Below are positions 24,131-35,375 of a stretch of DNA of 64,000 bases, in pieces. Position numbers and translations under genes: made by a program. A model generated the notes under the pieces. It was not told the DNA's origin. It worked only from the letters and a program-made list of their open reading frames with translations, and did no database searches. The DNA is from Perognathus longimembris pacificus (Eukaryota; Chordata; Mammalia; Rodentia; Heteromyidae): assembly GCF_023159225.1 (NCBI RefSeq), contig NC_063171.1, forward strand, positions 34,193,378 to 34,257,377. The letters are read 5' to 3'. How positions within the stretch are numbered: position 1 is the stretch's first letter; each line of letters begins with the position of its first letter.

Positions 24131-24745
24131 AAGAATGCTTCTAATATAAGGATGAATCAGCTCTAATAGGTAGAGCAGAGAAAGAAAAGGACATGGTGAG
24201 CAATAGGGAAAGAAGCTTTATAAGGTGGAAGAATGGAATTCCATGGGGAGATGACACTTTAGCACATCTTTAGGTGTCTGCAGTTACAGACATGAGGCAG
24301 ATACGTAAATAGACAAGGAAATGGAGATAAAGAGAGCACAGAGAGTGCCACATTTCTTTCTGATGTCCAGAACCTTTGAATGTGCCAGCATCTAGAAGCT
24401 ACAGACAAAACACCAGAGGCTGCAATTCCAGGAGACCAGTCTTCCCTGAACTAGTCCAACTGAATCATCAAAACCACACACAAGCAAACAACCAGAGGAA
24501 AACTTCACCAACCCAGATAGGAAGAAGGAACAATTGTCACACTTGCTATTCAAAATTTCCATAATAACATAAAAATAAATATTAAGGGGAGAGAAAAAAA
24601 GCTATAAACATGTAACCCATCTCTAGGGCAGGTAAGCAGATAACAGAAATTGTCCTTGAGAGAATGTGAAGGGAGTACAGAAACAGCAGAAATCTTCTAA
24701 AACGCCTGTGTAATTATGTTCAAAGAAGTAAAATAAACCACGTAA
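24131..24745. other. Unique sequence, no gene seen
   Basis: Purine-biased single-copy-looking DNA. A short open frame at 24376-24564 is unrecognised. Confidence 0.45.
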
Positions 24746-24836
24746 AGGAGGAAGAGGAGGAGAAGAAGGATGTGGAGGAGGAGTGGAAGGAGCAGGACAA
24801 GGAGGAGGGGGAAGAGCAGGGGAAAGAGGAGGAGAA
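24746..24836. repeat. GGA-rich purine tract
   Basis: Imperfect GAGGAGGA/GGAAGA units on the plus strand. The Glu-rich and Leu-rich open frames across it follow from composition. Confidence 0.85.
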
Positions 24837-24839
24837 TAT

Positions 24840-25690
24840 TAGATGGGTAACTGGACAATTGAAAGGATTCAGTTTCTACGCTGTAGTTATAAGCATAATG
24901 AGGTGTCTTTCCCATCCTTGTTTTATCTTCCTCACTGCCAATTTTTGCCTTTCATATCTGTAGAAAAGGTGTCTTCTGGCTTTTTCTCTGCTGAGATTGG
25001 GCAATATTAATGGATTTTCTGATGGAAGGGATAAAAGAGTCAGTACTTTTCAGCAAAAGTAGCTTTTAAGCACCAGTTACAAAAATAAATGCCTACATAA
25101 TGACACATACATACATACATGTGTATATAAAAAGCTTATCTGAGAAAAGGGAATGAAAGAAGTGAGACTGTTACCAATGAGCAATAGTACATCAAAATTT
25201 AATTGATTTAAAAATTAACATGAAATGGACATATTCAAGAAAGGTGAATGCTAAGTGACTCAAAAAGAAATAGATTGAATTAGCAAGTTAAACAATTCAT
25301 GAAGAAAACCTCAGAGTAATAAGATTTCATTTGTGAATTTGACAAAAGATTTAAACTATAAAAATATTTAAAATAAAGTATGAGATGCCTTACAAACTCC
25401 TCCTAAAAATAAGAGGAGAAACTTTTAATACAGTTTATATGTCCATTGTCAGTCTGAAATACATGCTGGCAAAGATATCAAAGGAAAAGAAAGCTATAGA
25501 TCATTATCTTTTATGGATATACATGGAAGCCTTCAATAATATAGTAGCAAACTGAAATTTGTAAGCCATCAAAAAAAATCATGGTGATAAACTATTACTG
25601 AGTAGGTTTACTCCCAAGCACCTAAGGTTGGTTTAACATCAGAAATAAAATATAAAATAAAAGCCATATAATCATCTCAATGCATTTAAG
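24840..25690. other. Unique AT-rich sequence, no gene seen
   Basis: A short CATA tandem lies near 25102-25125. Otherwise no recognised element. Confidence 0.5.
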
Positions 25691-25920
25691 AAAAAGTACT
25701 TGAGGGCTGGGAATATGGCCTAGTGGCAAGAGTGCTTGCCTCACATACATGAAGCCCTGGGTTCGATTCCCCAGCACCACATATATAGAAAATGGCCAGA
25801 AGTGGCTCTGTGGCTCAAGTGGCAGAGTGCTAGCCTTGAGCAAAAAAGAAGCCAGGGACAGTGCTCAGGCCCTGAGTCCAAGCCCCAGGACTGGCCAAAA
25901 AAAAAAAAAAAAGTACTTGA
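25691..25920 (+). repeat. IDL-Geo dimeric SINE with perfect duplication
   Basis: The body begins gggctgggaatatggcctag at 25704. The left monomer has an A box (tggcctagtggcaagagtgc) and a B box (gggttcgattcc). The right monomer runs from TGGCCAG (25793-25799) to CTGGCCA (25891-25897), with its own tggctcaagtggcagagtgc box. A poly(A) tail follows. The 13-bp duplication aaaaagtacttga lies at 25691-25703 and 25908-25920. The open frames across it are not genes. Confidence 0.93.
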
Positions 25921-26837
25921 TAAAATGAAGCACTCCTTTATGATAAGAATAAAAATCTCCATAATATCTTGAAACATTTCACTTTCCTAATGAATTATTT
26001 GATCCTTTTAATTTCAGATTATGAATTATAATATCTGTTGAGTGTGCACAGTGTTTTTTAAGCGGATATTTAGTGGCCTTATTTGTTACATCTATTGATC
26101 TACATTATGAGGAATAAAGTTACTTTCTTTGTTTTTCCAAATTATGTTTGCAAATAACTGTAATAAATATCTAGGACTAATGTGAAATCAGGAATTGTAT
26201 AAAATGTAGTATATAGAAGGCCTTTATCCATGAAAAAAAGAATAAAAATCTCCCTGCACAGTCTAGTGTTAGAGCATTTATTCACCCTGATAAAGCATCT
26301 GACAAAAACACTCATCTAACCTTACAATTAGCATCAACTCAGTAGTGAAAGATTGGCTGTTCTCTCTCAAGAACTGGAATATGCCAAAAATATGCATCTT
26401 TACCACTTTGTTCAACTTTGTTCTGGTTTCTTAAGAGGGTAATCAAACAACAGAAAAAAAATTAAATAAAACCATGCTGAAAGGGAAAGTGCCAATTCGC
26501 TAACAGGTGACATTATCTAGATAGGACTATACTAAGGAATACAGTAAGGCAATTATTAGTACTTACCAATGATTAATATGGCTTCAGGATAGAAGATCAA
26601 TGCACAAAAATATCTTTTTATTAATACAAACTAAGAATGAGTAATGGAAAAGGAGATTTCAAAAAATATTTCAATTTACAATAGCAGTAAAACAAATGTG
26701 TTATTAAGCAATAAACTTAACAAAGAAGTTTAAGTTTGGTGCTTTAACTTTTCTGAAAAACTTGAAAAATTTTCTTTCAAACAATTCAATGGAGGAAAGA
26801 CACAGATTTGTTGTTGTTGTTTTTGTTTTTATTTACA
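25921..26837. other. Unique AT-rich sequence, no gene seen
   Basis: No recognised family. A short TTG tandem occurs near 26806-26830. Confidence 0.45.
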
Positions 26838-27075
26838 ATGCATTGCTGCACTGTTCACAATAGCCAAGATATGGAAACAGCCCGCATGCCACAATAGATG
26901 AGTGGATCCCAAAATGTAATACCTATACACAATGGAATTTTACACAGCTATCAGGAAGAATAAATAAAACAATGTAATTTTTAGGGAAATGAATGGAATT
27001 AGAACAAGCCAAGCTCAGAAAGAAAATCAATGCATGTTCTCTCTGATAGGCAGAAATTAGATCTAAACTACACTG
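26838..27075 (+). mobile_element. LINE-1 3' fragment
   Basis: The run tgcactgttcacaatagcca, then atatggaaacagcccgcatg, gatgagtggatcccaaaatg and acacaatggaattttacaca follows the DNA near the end of L1 ORF2, as does the sequence immediately after it. It is frame-broken. Confidence 0.75.
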
Positions 27076-27386
27076 GGACATGATAAATTATTCAGGATTC
27101 TAGATACACATAGTGAAACCAAAAGAGGATACTTCTAAGAGAAAAACAAAGGCACAATGCCTATGTGCCTCTTCATATTAACACACAAAGGTATGGAAAC
27201 AAAAGACCTCTCTTCTTCTTTTTTTAAAATATTTTTTATTTTTATCTTTTGATGATTCTGTCTTCTTTTGTTTATGCATGGTGTATTCAAGTGTATATCC
27301 TCAAGAGGGTTTGGAGAAGGGTACAGAACTCAAGTGGAAAAGAAAGAGGGCAGCAGTGGAACTCACTGGATACTGGTAAAAGTGAA

Positions 27387-27569
27387 CTATACACAACAAT
27401 GTTCATTGCAGCACAATTTGTCATAGCTAAAATATGGAGCCACCCTAGATGCCCCTCAGCAGACGAATGGATCAGGAAAATGTGGTACATATACACAATG
27501 GATTTTTATGCCTCTATCAGAAAGAATGACATTACCCCATTCATAAGGAAAGACTTGGGAAAATTATAC
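27387..27569 (+). pseudogene. LINE-1 ORF2 C-terminus, open to its stop
   Basis: The frame encodes MFIAAQFVIAKIWSHPRCPS, then DEWIRKMWYIYTMDFYASIR and a short tail before a stop at 27570. This is the extreme C-terminal region of L1 ORF2 protein and is undamaged over about 60 residues. The upstream catalytic regions are absent, so it is a 5'-truncated dead copy. It continues directly into its 3' UTR. Confidence 0.88.
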
Positions 27570-28143
27570 TAAGTGAAGTGAGCCAGACACAAAGAAACAT
27601 GGACTCTATGGTCTCCCTCAGAGGAATTGCACAGGTTTAGGCTAGTCACAGCAGAGGATCACAAGAGCCTAATAGCTATGCCCCTAGGAACGCATAAGAC
27701 AATGCTAAGTGAAATGAACTCCTTGTTATGAAAGCAACTGTTATATCACTGTTGTAATTACTTTCAACATGCCATGTGAAACCGTAGCTTCTATTGTTGA
27801 TGATCCTCCTCTTGTAACCCCTTCCTGTGGTTGTACCTGCACAATCACTGTATCTCATCTGAGTACACTGGATAGTGTATATACTGGTATTAGAACTTGG
27901 GAAGTGAAAGGGAATATCAAAATCGAGAGACAAAGGATAAAAAGACAAATGACTCCACAAGCAATACTTGCAAAACCATTTGGTGTAAACCAACTAAACA
28001 ACTCATGTGGGGAGAGGGAAAGGGGGAGGGAAAAGGGGGGAATGAGGGAGGAGGTAACAAACAGTACAAGAAATGTACCCAAGGCCTAACGTATGAAACT
28101 GTAACCTCTCTGTACATCACTTTGACAATAAATGAGAAAACAA
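27570..28143 (+). mobile_element. LINE-1 3' UTR of the preceding ORF2 remnant
   Basis: Follows the ORF2 stop without a break: gtgaagtgagccagacacaa, gagtacactggatagtgtat, acaagcaatacttgcaaaac, a G-rich block at 28010-28050, then ctaacgtatgaaactgtaac, ctctctgtacatcactttga and AATAAA. It is the best reference in the window for this L1 3' end. Open frames on both strands here are not genes. Confidence 0.85.
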
Positions 28144-28165
28144 AAGAGAAAATAAAAAGAAAGTG

Positions 28166-28312
28166 AACTATACAACGCTTGGGTAGAGACAGGAGGAAGC
28201 ACTGGGAGAGAGTAAGGGAATGGAACACAGTGTATGAAAGAAAATGTACTCATTACCTGACTCATGTAATTATAACCTATAATAACAATAAAGTTAATTA
28301 TCTATAATTTAT
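28166..28312 (+). mobile_element. Second LINE-1 3' UTR end
   Basis: Contains gggagagagtaagggaatgg, gaaaatgtactcattacctg, tgtaattataacctataata and ACAATAAAG, so it is another L1 3' end placed 23 bp after the previous one in the same direction. An AT-rich tail follows. Confidence 0.65.
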
Positions 28313-28424
28313 AATCTATATATAATCTATACTAAAAAAGCAATTTTAAAAATAAAAGAGGTAGGACCCAATTTTAACATGGTAAAGAATCTCAACAAAG
28401 ATATCTTCAGAGGAAATACATTAA

Positions 28425-28802
28425 TAAAACTTCATATCATTAGAGAAATGCAAGTCAAAACCACAATGAGATGCTTTGCACCCAGTCGGAATGTTGTCAA
28501 AGCTATGGTGAAATTGGAGTCCTCCATTGATGGTAGAAATCTATAATGATATAGGTGCTTTGAAAACAGCTTGGCAGTCCCTCAAGAAGTCTAGGAGATT
28601 TAACAATTTCATCCTAGATATATACCTATGTGAAATTAAAGCACATATCCATTCAAAAAACTTGTATATGACTGTTTATAAAATCCAGTTCATAACAGAG
28701 AAAAAGTAGAAAAATCCACATTACAAATCAACTAAGTTCTGGACATGTAAAGTATGGTTAAATTCATACAATGGAATATTATTTGTCAATAGAAATACAG
28801 TG
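28425..28802 (+). mobile_element. Older LINE-1 3' fragment
   Basis: The phrases tagagaaatgcaagtcaaaa, cacaatgagatgctttgcac, agcttggcagtccctcaaga and catacaatggaatattattt run in L1 order. It is more diverged than the copies before it. Confidence 0.75.
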
Positions 28803-28805
28803 CTA

Positions 28806-28885
28806 AGGGGTTACAAATGTAGGTTGGTGGTAGTGTGTTTACCTAGCATTCACAAGGTCCTGTGTTTTATTCCTGCTACCTTTTG
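28806..28885 (+). repeat. ID-type SINE, old
   Basis: The run ggttggtggtagtgtgttta, then cctagcattcacaaggtcct and a gtgttttattcctgctacc end, matches an ID monomer with a degraded B box. No tail is clear. Confidence 0.6.
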
Positions 28886-29204
28886 TCCTAAGGAAAATTA
28901 ATGAATACATATTGATGTAACTACATTACATGAACTGTAAAAATAGCATACAAAATTAAAGAATCTAGTATTTAGAGACCACATATTTCACAACTCCAAT
29001 GTCAAATGTCCAGAATAGACAAATCTTTAGAGCCAGAAAGGAGTTGACTAGGCTGAAAGTTGAGGGTGGGATGGAAGTAGAAAGTGTTAGAGATTGATTG
29101 TTAATGGGTATGTATATCCTTTGGCAGGGAGGTGAGCAGTGACAAAAATCTATTGCAGTAATGGTTGCACAACTGTAGTGAGAATACCATCATTGAATAA
29201 TACG

Positions 29205-29345
29205 TTTTGTATATGGCTAAGGATCTGAACCCAAGAGCCTTGCACATGCTATTCTACCAATGGTATTCTACCATTGAGATATAGCCTCAGCCTTCCTTGA
29301 CTTCCTTCCTTCCTTCCTTCCTTGCTTCCTTCCTTCCTTCCTTCA
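29205..29345 (-). repeat. ID-type SINE and adjoining (CCTT)n tract
   Basis: The antisense ID is seen as aggatctgaacccaagagcc through ttgagatatagcctcagcc, with an internal doubling of the attctacca phrase (29252-29275). A CCTT/GCTT microsatellite follows at 29289-29345. Confidence 0.65.
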
Positions 29346-29349
29346 ACCT

Positions 29350-29470
29350 TCCTGATAATCTTACTATGTATCCCAGGCATGTCTTGAATTCTGCATATAG
29401 CTCAAGCTAGCGTTGAAATAGCAAACCTCCCAATGCTCCACTTTGTGTACAAATGTTCAATACTACCCTC
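29350..29470 (-). repeat. B1 SINE, old
   Basis: The phrases cttactatgtatcccaggca, tcaagctagcgttgaaatag and caaacctcccaatgctccac follow antisense B1 in order, with heavy divergence. Confidence 0.55.
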
Positions 29471-32400
29471 CCCCACACACATACCAGACCGCAGAAAACT
29501 GTATGCTTTGAATGTACATCTCATAAGATCATACTTCAAAGGAGAAAAAGATAAAGAAATAGAGAAGGTATAACCGTAAAAGAAAAAGATACAGAAGTTC
29601 CAAATATACTTTAGTTTGGCTGAATCATAGGTTGTGTGGAGGTGATGTTAAATCAATAGTTGACAAACACAGTTTGTGACCAGATGTGGGAAATGAGGAT
29701 GTTTCCTTAGATACTAAAGAAGGAGCCTGCATTTGATCCAAGAGACAATGGAGTGACATCAAATCCTTATTTTGTAAAGACTATATTTAAGACAAGAGGG
29801 AAATAACAATATTCTTATTTTAGAAAGCTCATATTGTCAGCAGATGAGAATGAATTCGAGTGGGAAGTGTGCACAGCCTGGGAAACCAGTGAAAAGATGA
29901 CTAAAACAACTCGCTTGAAAGGTGACAAATGTTTTCTAGTGGCTCACCACGAATCCAGTACAGCAATTCCGCATTGTTTCAGTGTTCAAAATACAACTAT
30001 AGTCTCCATGCATTGACTTGGTATTTAAAATTCTGGTTTCTAAAGAACATTTCCTACATTTACAGTCCACCTCCACCAAGAAAGTGAGGGTATCCAAGGG
30101 TATTTCATTACTGCTTTATATGATCATATGGTTTTAGTACAACTCTGTGGCAGCAGAATGCTTACTCCAGCTTGTGGAGATCACATTGTTCAATTGTAGC
30201 TCTTTCCACTCCCTTCTTAACTCAAGATAACCCAAGTTAGCCGAGATTCTGGGCCTAGAGCATCTATTCATTATTAATAGATGTTGCTTTTATGGATAAG
30301 CTAATGCCAAATACTGACAATTTCTGAATGTGATTTTTAAGACCATGTTTTCTAAGAACTTTGGTATGATTATATTGACCTCTCCCTTTGCCTAAACCCA
30401 GTTTAAGTCACCACTGCTTATTTCTGAGCCAGGTGTAGAGGAATTTGTATCATTCCATTGATGAAAGGGCGCATGTCATCCATTTAAGCTCTAGCTCATT
30501 CAGTGTCAGCCACTGTCTTCATGAGTTTCCCTCATTTCTGATTAAAATAAATTTTAAATTGCCCTTCAGATTTGTTCTTCTAATATGAATTCCCATCTTA
30601 CATTGCTAAGTATATCAGAAAAAAGTCTCCCTACTTCATAATAGTTCTTCCTTTCTTTTCAGACCATGTCATTTAGCACCTAAATTTAGCAATTCTCAGA
30701 AATTCAAAGACGTAAATGACAAATTAAAAGCTGGAGAAGAAAAAAAAAGAGAATTCAGAGCTTATAGATGGTATTTCTCAGATGTTTGGTGGAAGCAAAC
30801 AGATGTATAAATTGACACATACTCCAGGGCATGTCATGTTCTTCAAATACAAATAGAAGATTCACAGCACTGCTTCATCTGCAAAATGGGATTAATAGTG
30901 TTTGCCACCTGTCATCTCTCAGGGGTGTCAAGAGGAGAGAAAAAGGAAAAAAAAACTCAAGAAAAGTTCTCCAGACTGCCTGGAAGACAGGCAGCTCATT
31001 AAGGCAGACAAGGCTTTGTTTGGTGGCAAAACTCTGAGATCCCAGCTTCCCTGAGGAGTGAGATCTTATTTCCAAAATGCATGCCTTTGAGAGATACAAA
31101 GTTAGGAAATAGCATTTTTGGAGAAATAAAGCCCGATCTGCCTGATCCAATGAAGGATGAAGAATGCTTAAATTAGCATGCCAGAGGGGGAAAGTAGGAA
31201 GGAGTGGTTCTGACAATGTCTGGGTGCTTGCTTTCTCCTTCCTTCTTTCCCATCCCCCAGCCTTACCTCCCCCAGGATTCACCTCACTATACAGATACCA
31301 GACCAAGGTTACTTTGTTACTCCAGCTTTAAGTATCACAGGGATATATAAGCCAATTATTCTTGGTCCTAGAAATGAAGTAACTCTGTCTTGTCATCTGT
31401 GAGTCAGAAGCTGGCCCTGTGTTAAGAGGCAGTTAGGTGTTAACAGTTATACAGGCATGCTCTGCCTTCACAGGTTCTGAGTTCAACTGCTGATGCTCAG
31501 ACATAGTTCCATTCTTTTCGCCATTTGCCTGTAAAACACTTACTGTGCCTCATTCATATCACAACTGTTGATTGGGTGTCCTCTGCCAGGCTTGGAAATG
31601 AGGAATGCTTTGTTGCAGGTCCTACTTTCAATTTCCCTGGAGTTAGGATGCTTATAGATAAAAGGGGAAAACAGGTTTGCCTAACTTTCCATAAGAGTGA
31701 CTAGTAATTATAGTGGGCTAGTAATAGGCTAAGCAACAGAAGGCTTAGGCTATTTCTTTCACCAACTATTAAACACAGTAACAAAAAGGGAGGGGAAATC
31801 TCTAATCTTCCCTATCATCCAAGTCACGTAGATAAAGAGAAAAGTCATCATTAGAATCACTTTCACTGGAAGAACATATAACCTCTTCATGTAGAGATGA
31901 AGCAGATTTGAATATGAAAACTCCAGCCTTGTTCATGCCCTCTGCCCTCAATCCTAAATACAGGTAGTTGTTTTCATTTGGTCATTTCAAGTTGGTCATT
32001 TATGTGAAGCAAAAGAGAAAAAAGAAAGCCCTTGGATTAATATTTGAGTCTCCCAGACAGATATTCCCATACTTTCTTTTCTCTCATATGACACAGCGAG
32101 GTCTCTACAACCCTTCTCATTGCAGCAGCAGTTTGCAGAGATGTGTGGGAACAATACAAAGAAGATCTAGAGAATGCACAATCCTTGGAAATACTGTTGA
32201 GGAATTCTATGTGGCAAGAAAGAACATGGTACCATAGCAGAATGACTATTGCTCATACTTAGCATTTTGGACATCAGAACTGGTAATTTTTAAGAGATTA
32301 ACAACTAAGCAATAGAAGGAATCAAGCAGACAAAGAAAAGAAAGAGAGAGATAAAGGGGGTGATTTTCCCAGAACCTAGGCTGAATACTTAACCAAAACC

Positions 32401-32474
32401 TCGAGTGAAGATTTTGCATAGTAAACTCTAGAAGTTCATGGCATTCATATCTATGTAGTTTTATTTTCAATTAC
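29471..32474. other. Long unique stretch with one MIR relic
   Basis: Three kilobases without a recognised gene. A MIR relic is visible at about 30855-30960 (ctgcttcatctgcaaaatgg). A minus-strand frame of 143 residues (30875-31306) crosses that MIR and has no recognisable domain. The rest looks single-copy. Confidence 0.5.
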
Positions 32475-32680
32475 TTTCCAATACCAGGGTTTGAACTCAG
32501 GGACTTGCATTTGTGCTGGGTTGGTTTGCTCAGGTGCTGCTCCACTACTTGAGCCACACCTCCAACCTTGCTTTTTACTTGTTAATTGAAGATGGAGTCT
32601 CCAGTCTGTCTTGACCCAAGACCTTCAGATCCCAGCCTTCAGAGTAGTTAAAATTACAGGAGTCACTAGCATGCATATCT
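32475..32680 (-). repeat. B1-Geo or B1-ID composite SINE, antisense, old
   Basis: The plus strand shows ataccagggtttgaactcag, then cactacttgagccacacctc, ttgttaattgaagatggagt and cagatcccagccttcagagt. Reading on the minus strand gives a B1 head followed by a tRNA-like right half. Confidence 0.65.
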
Positions 32681-35064
32681 GTACAATATTTTAAAATGCT
32701 TATGTATTTTAAGTGGTTACATATTTTATTTCATAAATTTTTTATCTCATAATGTTTTTTCCATTTTATATAACATATATTTATATACTTTTTTTGGATT
32801 TTTGGCTGCCTCTGAAAAATTTCAACTTAAAATTATTAAATAAAAGGAAATAAAGTTGATTGAAACTTTAAAGGGCTACTCAGGATAGCCAGAGATGACT
32901 AACTCTTACAAGAAGGTATCTGGTAATAGCTAATCTTTTCATAACTAAAAGGTAAACTAACTATAGCAGATTACTCTTGGTGTTAGTAAAGCTAGATTCA
33001 TACATTAACAAAGGTAAGATTTTGCTCAATATAAATAACTTTGTGTTTAATTTATATCACAGTGGGAGAACCTGTCTTGTGAAATAATATGTTCTTCATC
33101 ATGTGGAGGTGTTTAAATAGAAGTAGAATGGTAATTCGTCAAAGATGATGCTAAAGGGGCTGTGCATAAGGGAAAATATTCTTCCAATCATTAAGAAATA
33201 TTTATAGAGTGCTACGTATGGGAATGGTAAATAGGTTTCAAGTTGCCAGCTTCAATCAATTTGCAGAAGCTTCCTGGGGCAGTGTTGTGAGGGCAAGCAC
33301 ACATTCTGTTACATAAATACTACTAGAGTGCATTAGTAACATCTATTATACAATCTGGAGTGAAAAGAAATGGACTGAGTTTTAGATTGTTGTATTACAG
33401 TTAGGTTTTGAGAATACAAGAGCAGATAGCCATGAATGGTTCCTCTCTTCATAAAACACGCAGGAGAAGAAATATGCCACTAAATTTCTGCTATTTTGAT
33501 GCCTCTAGAATTGCCTGTGAATGCCTTTGTCTTAATTACACCCCCAACTAAGCATGCAGTATAGAGCTCACTTGCAATCTATTTTTAAAGTATGAAATAA
33601 AGAGAATCCATGCAATAGCCATAGAAAAATTAGAGGCAAGTTTATCAGGAACTTCACCATTTACTTCCTGAATGCTATGGAAGACCCTATTGGATAAAGA
33701 CCACTAGACAAGGAATGTCTGATGAGGAAGCCCCTGGTTCTGGAATATCTTTCCTTCTCCATCTTCACTATGTGTACTTGTCAGCAACAGCTATCTCACA
33801 GAATGCTTCCTGAAAGACAAACTACAAGTCATGTTCGTAAGATAAGTAGTAATGATATCAAGTGTTGCAGAGAAAGGATCCTTCATTAATTTAAAAGAAG
33901 ACCTGATGAGACAACATCAACTGAATACAGAAATCTTGATTAGGAAGCTGGAAATGCCCAGCATGATGACAACCAGCAAGGCCGACAGAGAAGTAACTAC
34001 TCGAGAAGAGAGACACAACCAGGCCCGCTCATGAGTGGCTTCCCCAAAGGAAAGTCATTAAGGCAATGGATGTCAGAAAGGTGGCAGATCAAGGAAACTC
34101 GTGAGAAAGCTGAAGAAGAAGATATTGGGAGCATTGACAGTTGCCTAAGATTGTCAGAGGGAGGCTGGGAAGTCTTTCTAGTTTTCTCACCTGACTTCAG
34201 AGGGAGATGGAAAAAGTGGCAGCTCAGTCATTTCCTGTGAAGACAGATTCCCTCATGTGTAGCTCTCCTAGTAAAAGTCAAGAGATATTCTCAAATCATC
34301 TGTAAAAGGGATAGCTAATATTTGAGAAATCCTACTGGGATTTCTCTAATGTGGACCATTATTCCTTACATATTGATTAGATACAATATAAGCAAACTCA
34401 GGTGTGACAAGTGATTCCCAAAATATGTTGAAATATACACTTGGTCTATACTGGTCAAAAATTTAATGAATCTCTTAATAAAATTACACTATAAGGATAA
34501 AATAGAGACCCACAATGTATAATATGGGCTCTAAAGTGAAGGGTGAATTATTTAAAGGAAGAGATGATCTACTTTAAGGATTATCAAAAGGCAAATTACA
34601 AACCATCCTAAAGACAACCTTACTCAATAATCTGGGTTCTCTTCCTATAGAGGGAAATTTCGCCTGTAAAACAATATCACCTTTAGAACTGATTATATTC
34701 CCAATCTTTCCAGTATACCTCTAAATCCTCTCCATTCCAGCTACAGCAGTTCACTCACAGAATACAGCCTGACATATATTTCATTATGCATGCATGCATG
34801 CATACACATTTCTGTATAAATCCTTGCCTCTTTTGCTGCCTTCTGTGGCATCTTCTGAGTCACAAAGCCTGGCCACTGAAGTTCAGTCTTCGCTAAGGAC
34901 CGAGCCCATTTCAGGATTCTGTTGTTGCCCAAATCAGTTCATCTCAACCTGGATTTGCAGGCAGAAGACCACATTGGGTAGCATCCTGCTTCTCGGCTTT
35001 GAACTCTCTGAGGGTCACAATGAGCTGGATTGCTTTGTCTCATCAAAATTCATGTCCACATTTT
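32681..35064. other. Unique stretch with L2 relics
   Basis: About 33185-33240 and 33390-33480 resemble L2 3' sequence (gagaatacaagagcagatag, then gaatggttcctctcttcata). Two short adjacent plus-strand frames at 33852-34240 are charged and unrecognised. I do not call them genes. An (ATGC)n run lies at 34785-34804. Confidence 0.45.
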
Positions 35065-35155
35065 CCCAAAAGAAATGTACTTTTTACCTCACTTACAAAA
35101 CTGTAACCCCTCTGTACATCACCTTTATAATAACAATAAAAATATTAACACACAT
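35065..35155 (+). mobile_element. Very short LINE-1 3' end
   Basis: Only the terminal segment is present: gaaatgtactttttacctca, then actgtaacccctctgtacat and a TTTATAATAACAATAAAA end. This is a strongly 5'-truncated insertion. Confidence 0.65.
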
Positions 35156-35299
35156 ATAATACTCATTTCTACATTTTCACATTTTGTCTGTTTTTGAGAC
35201 TTTCCATCCCACTAACACTCTCCCATTCCCTCTCTCCCTGTTTTCCCCCTTGCTCTCCTTACCCTTCCCTGTCCCTTCTTTTCACCCTCTCTTGCCCTC

Positions 35300-35375
35300 T
35301 CCCTCTTACTGGGGTGTGAACTCCACCTTGCATTTGCTAGGCAGGTACTCTGCCACATAAGCCATGGCTCCAGAA
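35300..35375 (-). repeat. ID-type SINE fragment
   Basis: The phrase tactggggtgtgaactccac, then ctaggcaggtactctgccac and ataagccatggctcca, is antisense ID. Confidence 0.6.

Noticed and set aside
25736..25843. tRNA-like boxes A and B
   Set aside because: They belong to SINE monomers. The same boxes recur in all nine IDL-Geo copies, so none is called a tRNA gene.
30875..31306. Minus-strand open frame of 143 residues
   Set aside because: It overlaps a MIR relic at about 30855-30960 and has no recognisable motif or splice context. It could only be rescued by conservation evidence.
33852..34240. Two adjacent plus-strand frames, charged, with a Thr-Arg-Glu-Glu stretch
   Set aside because: The second starts 4 bp before the first stops, which resembles coupled genes, but this is mammalian DNA and neither frame is recognisable.
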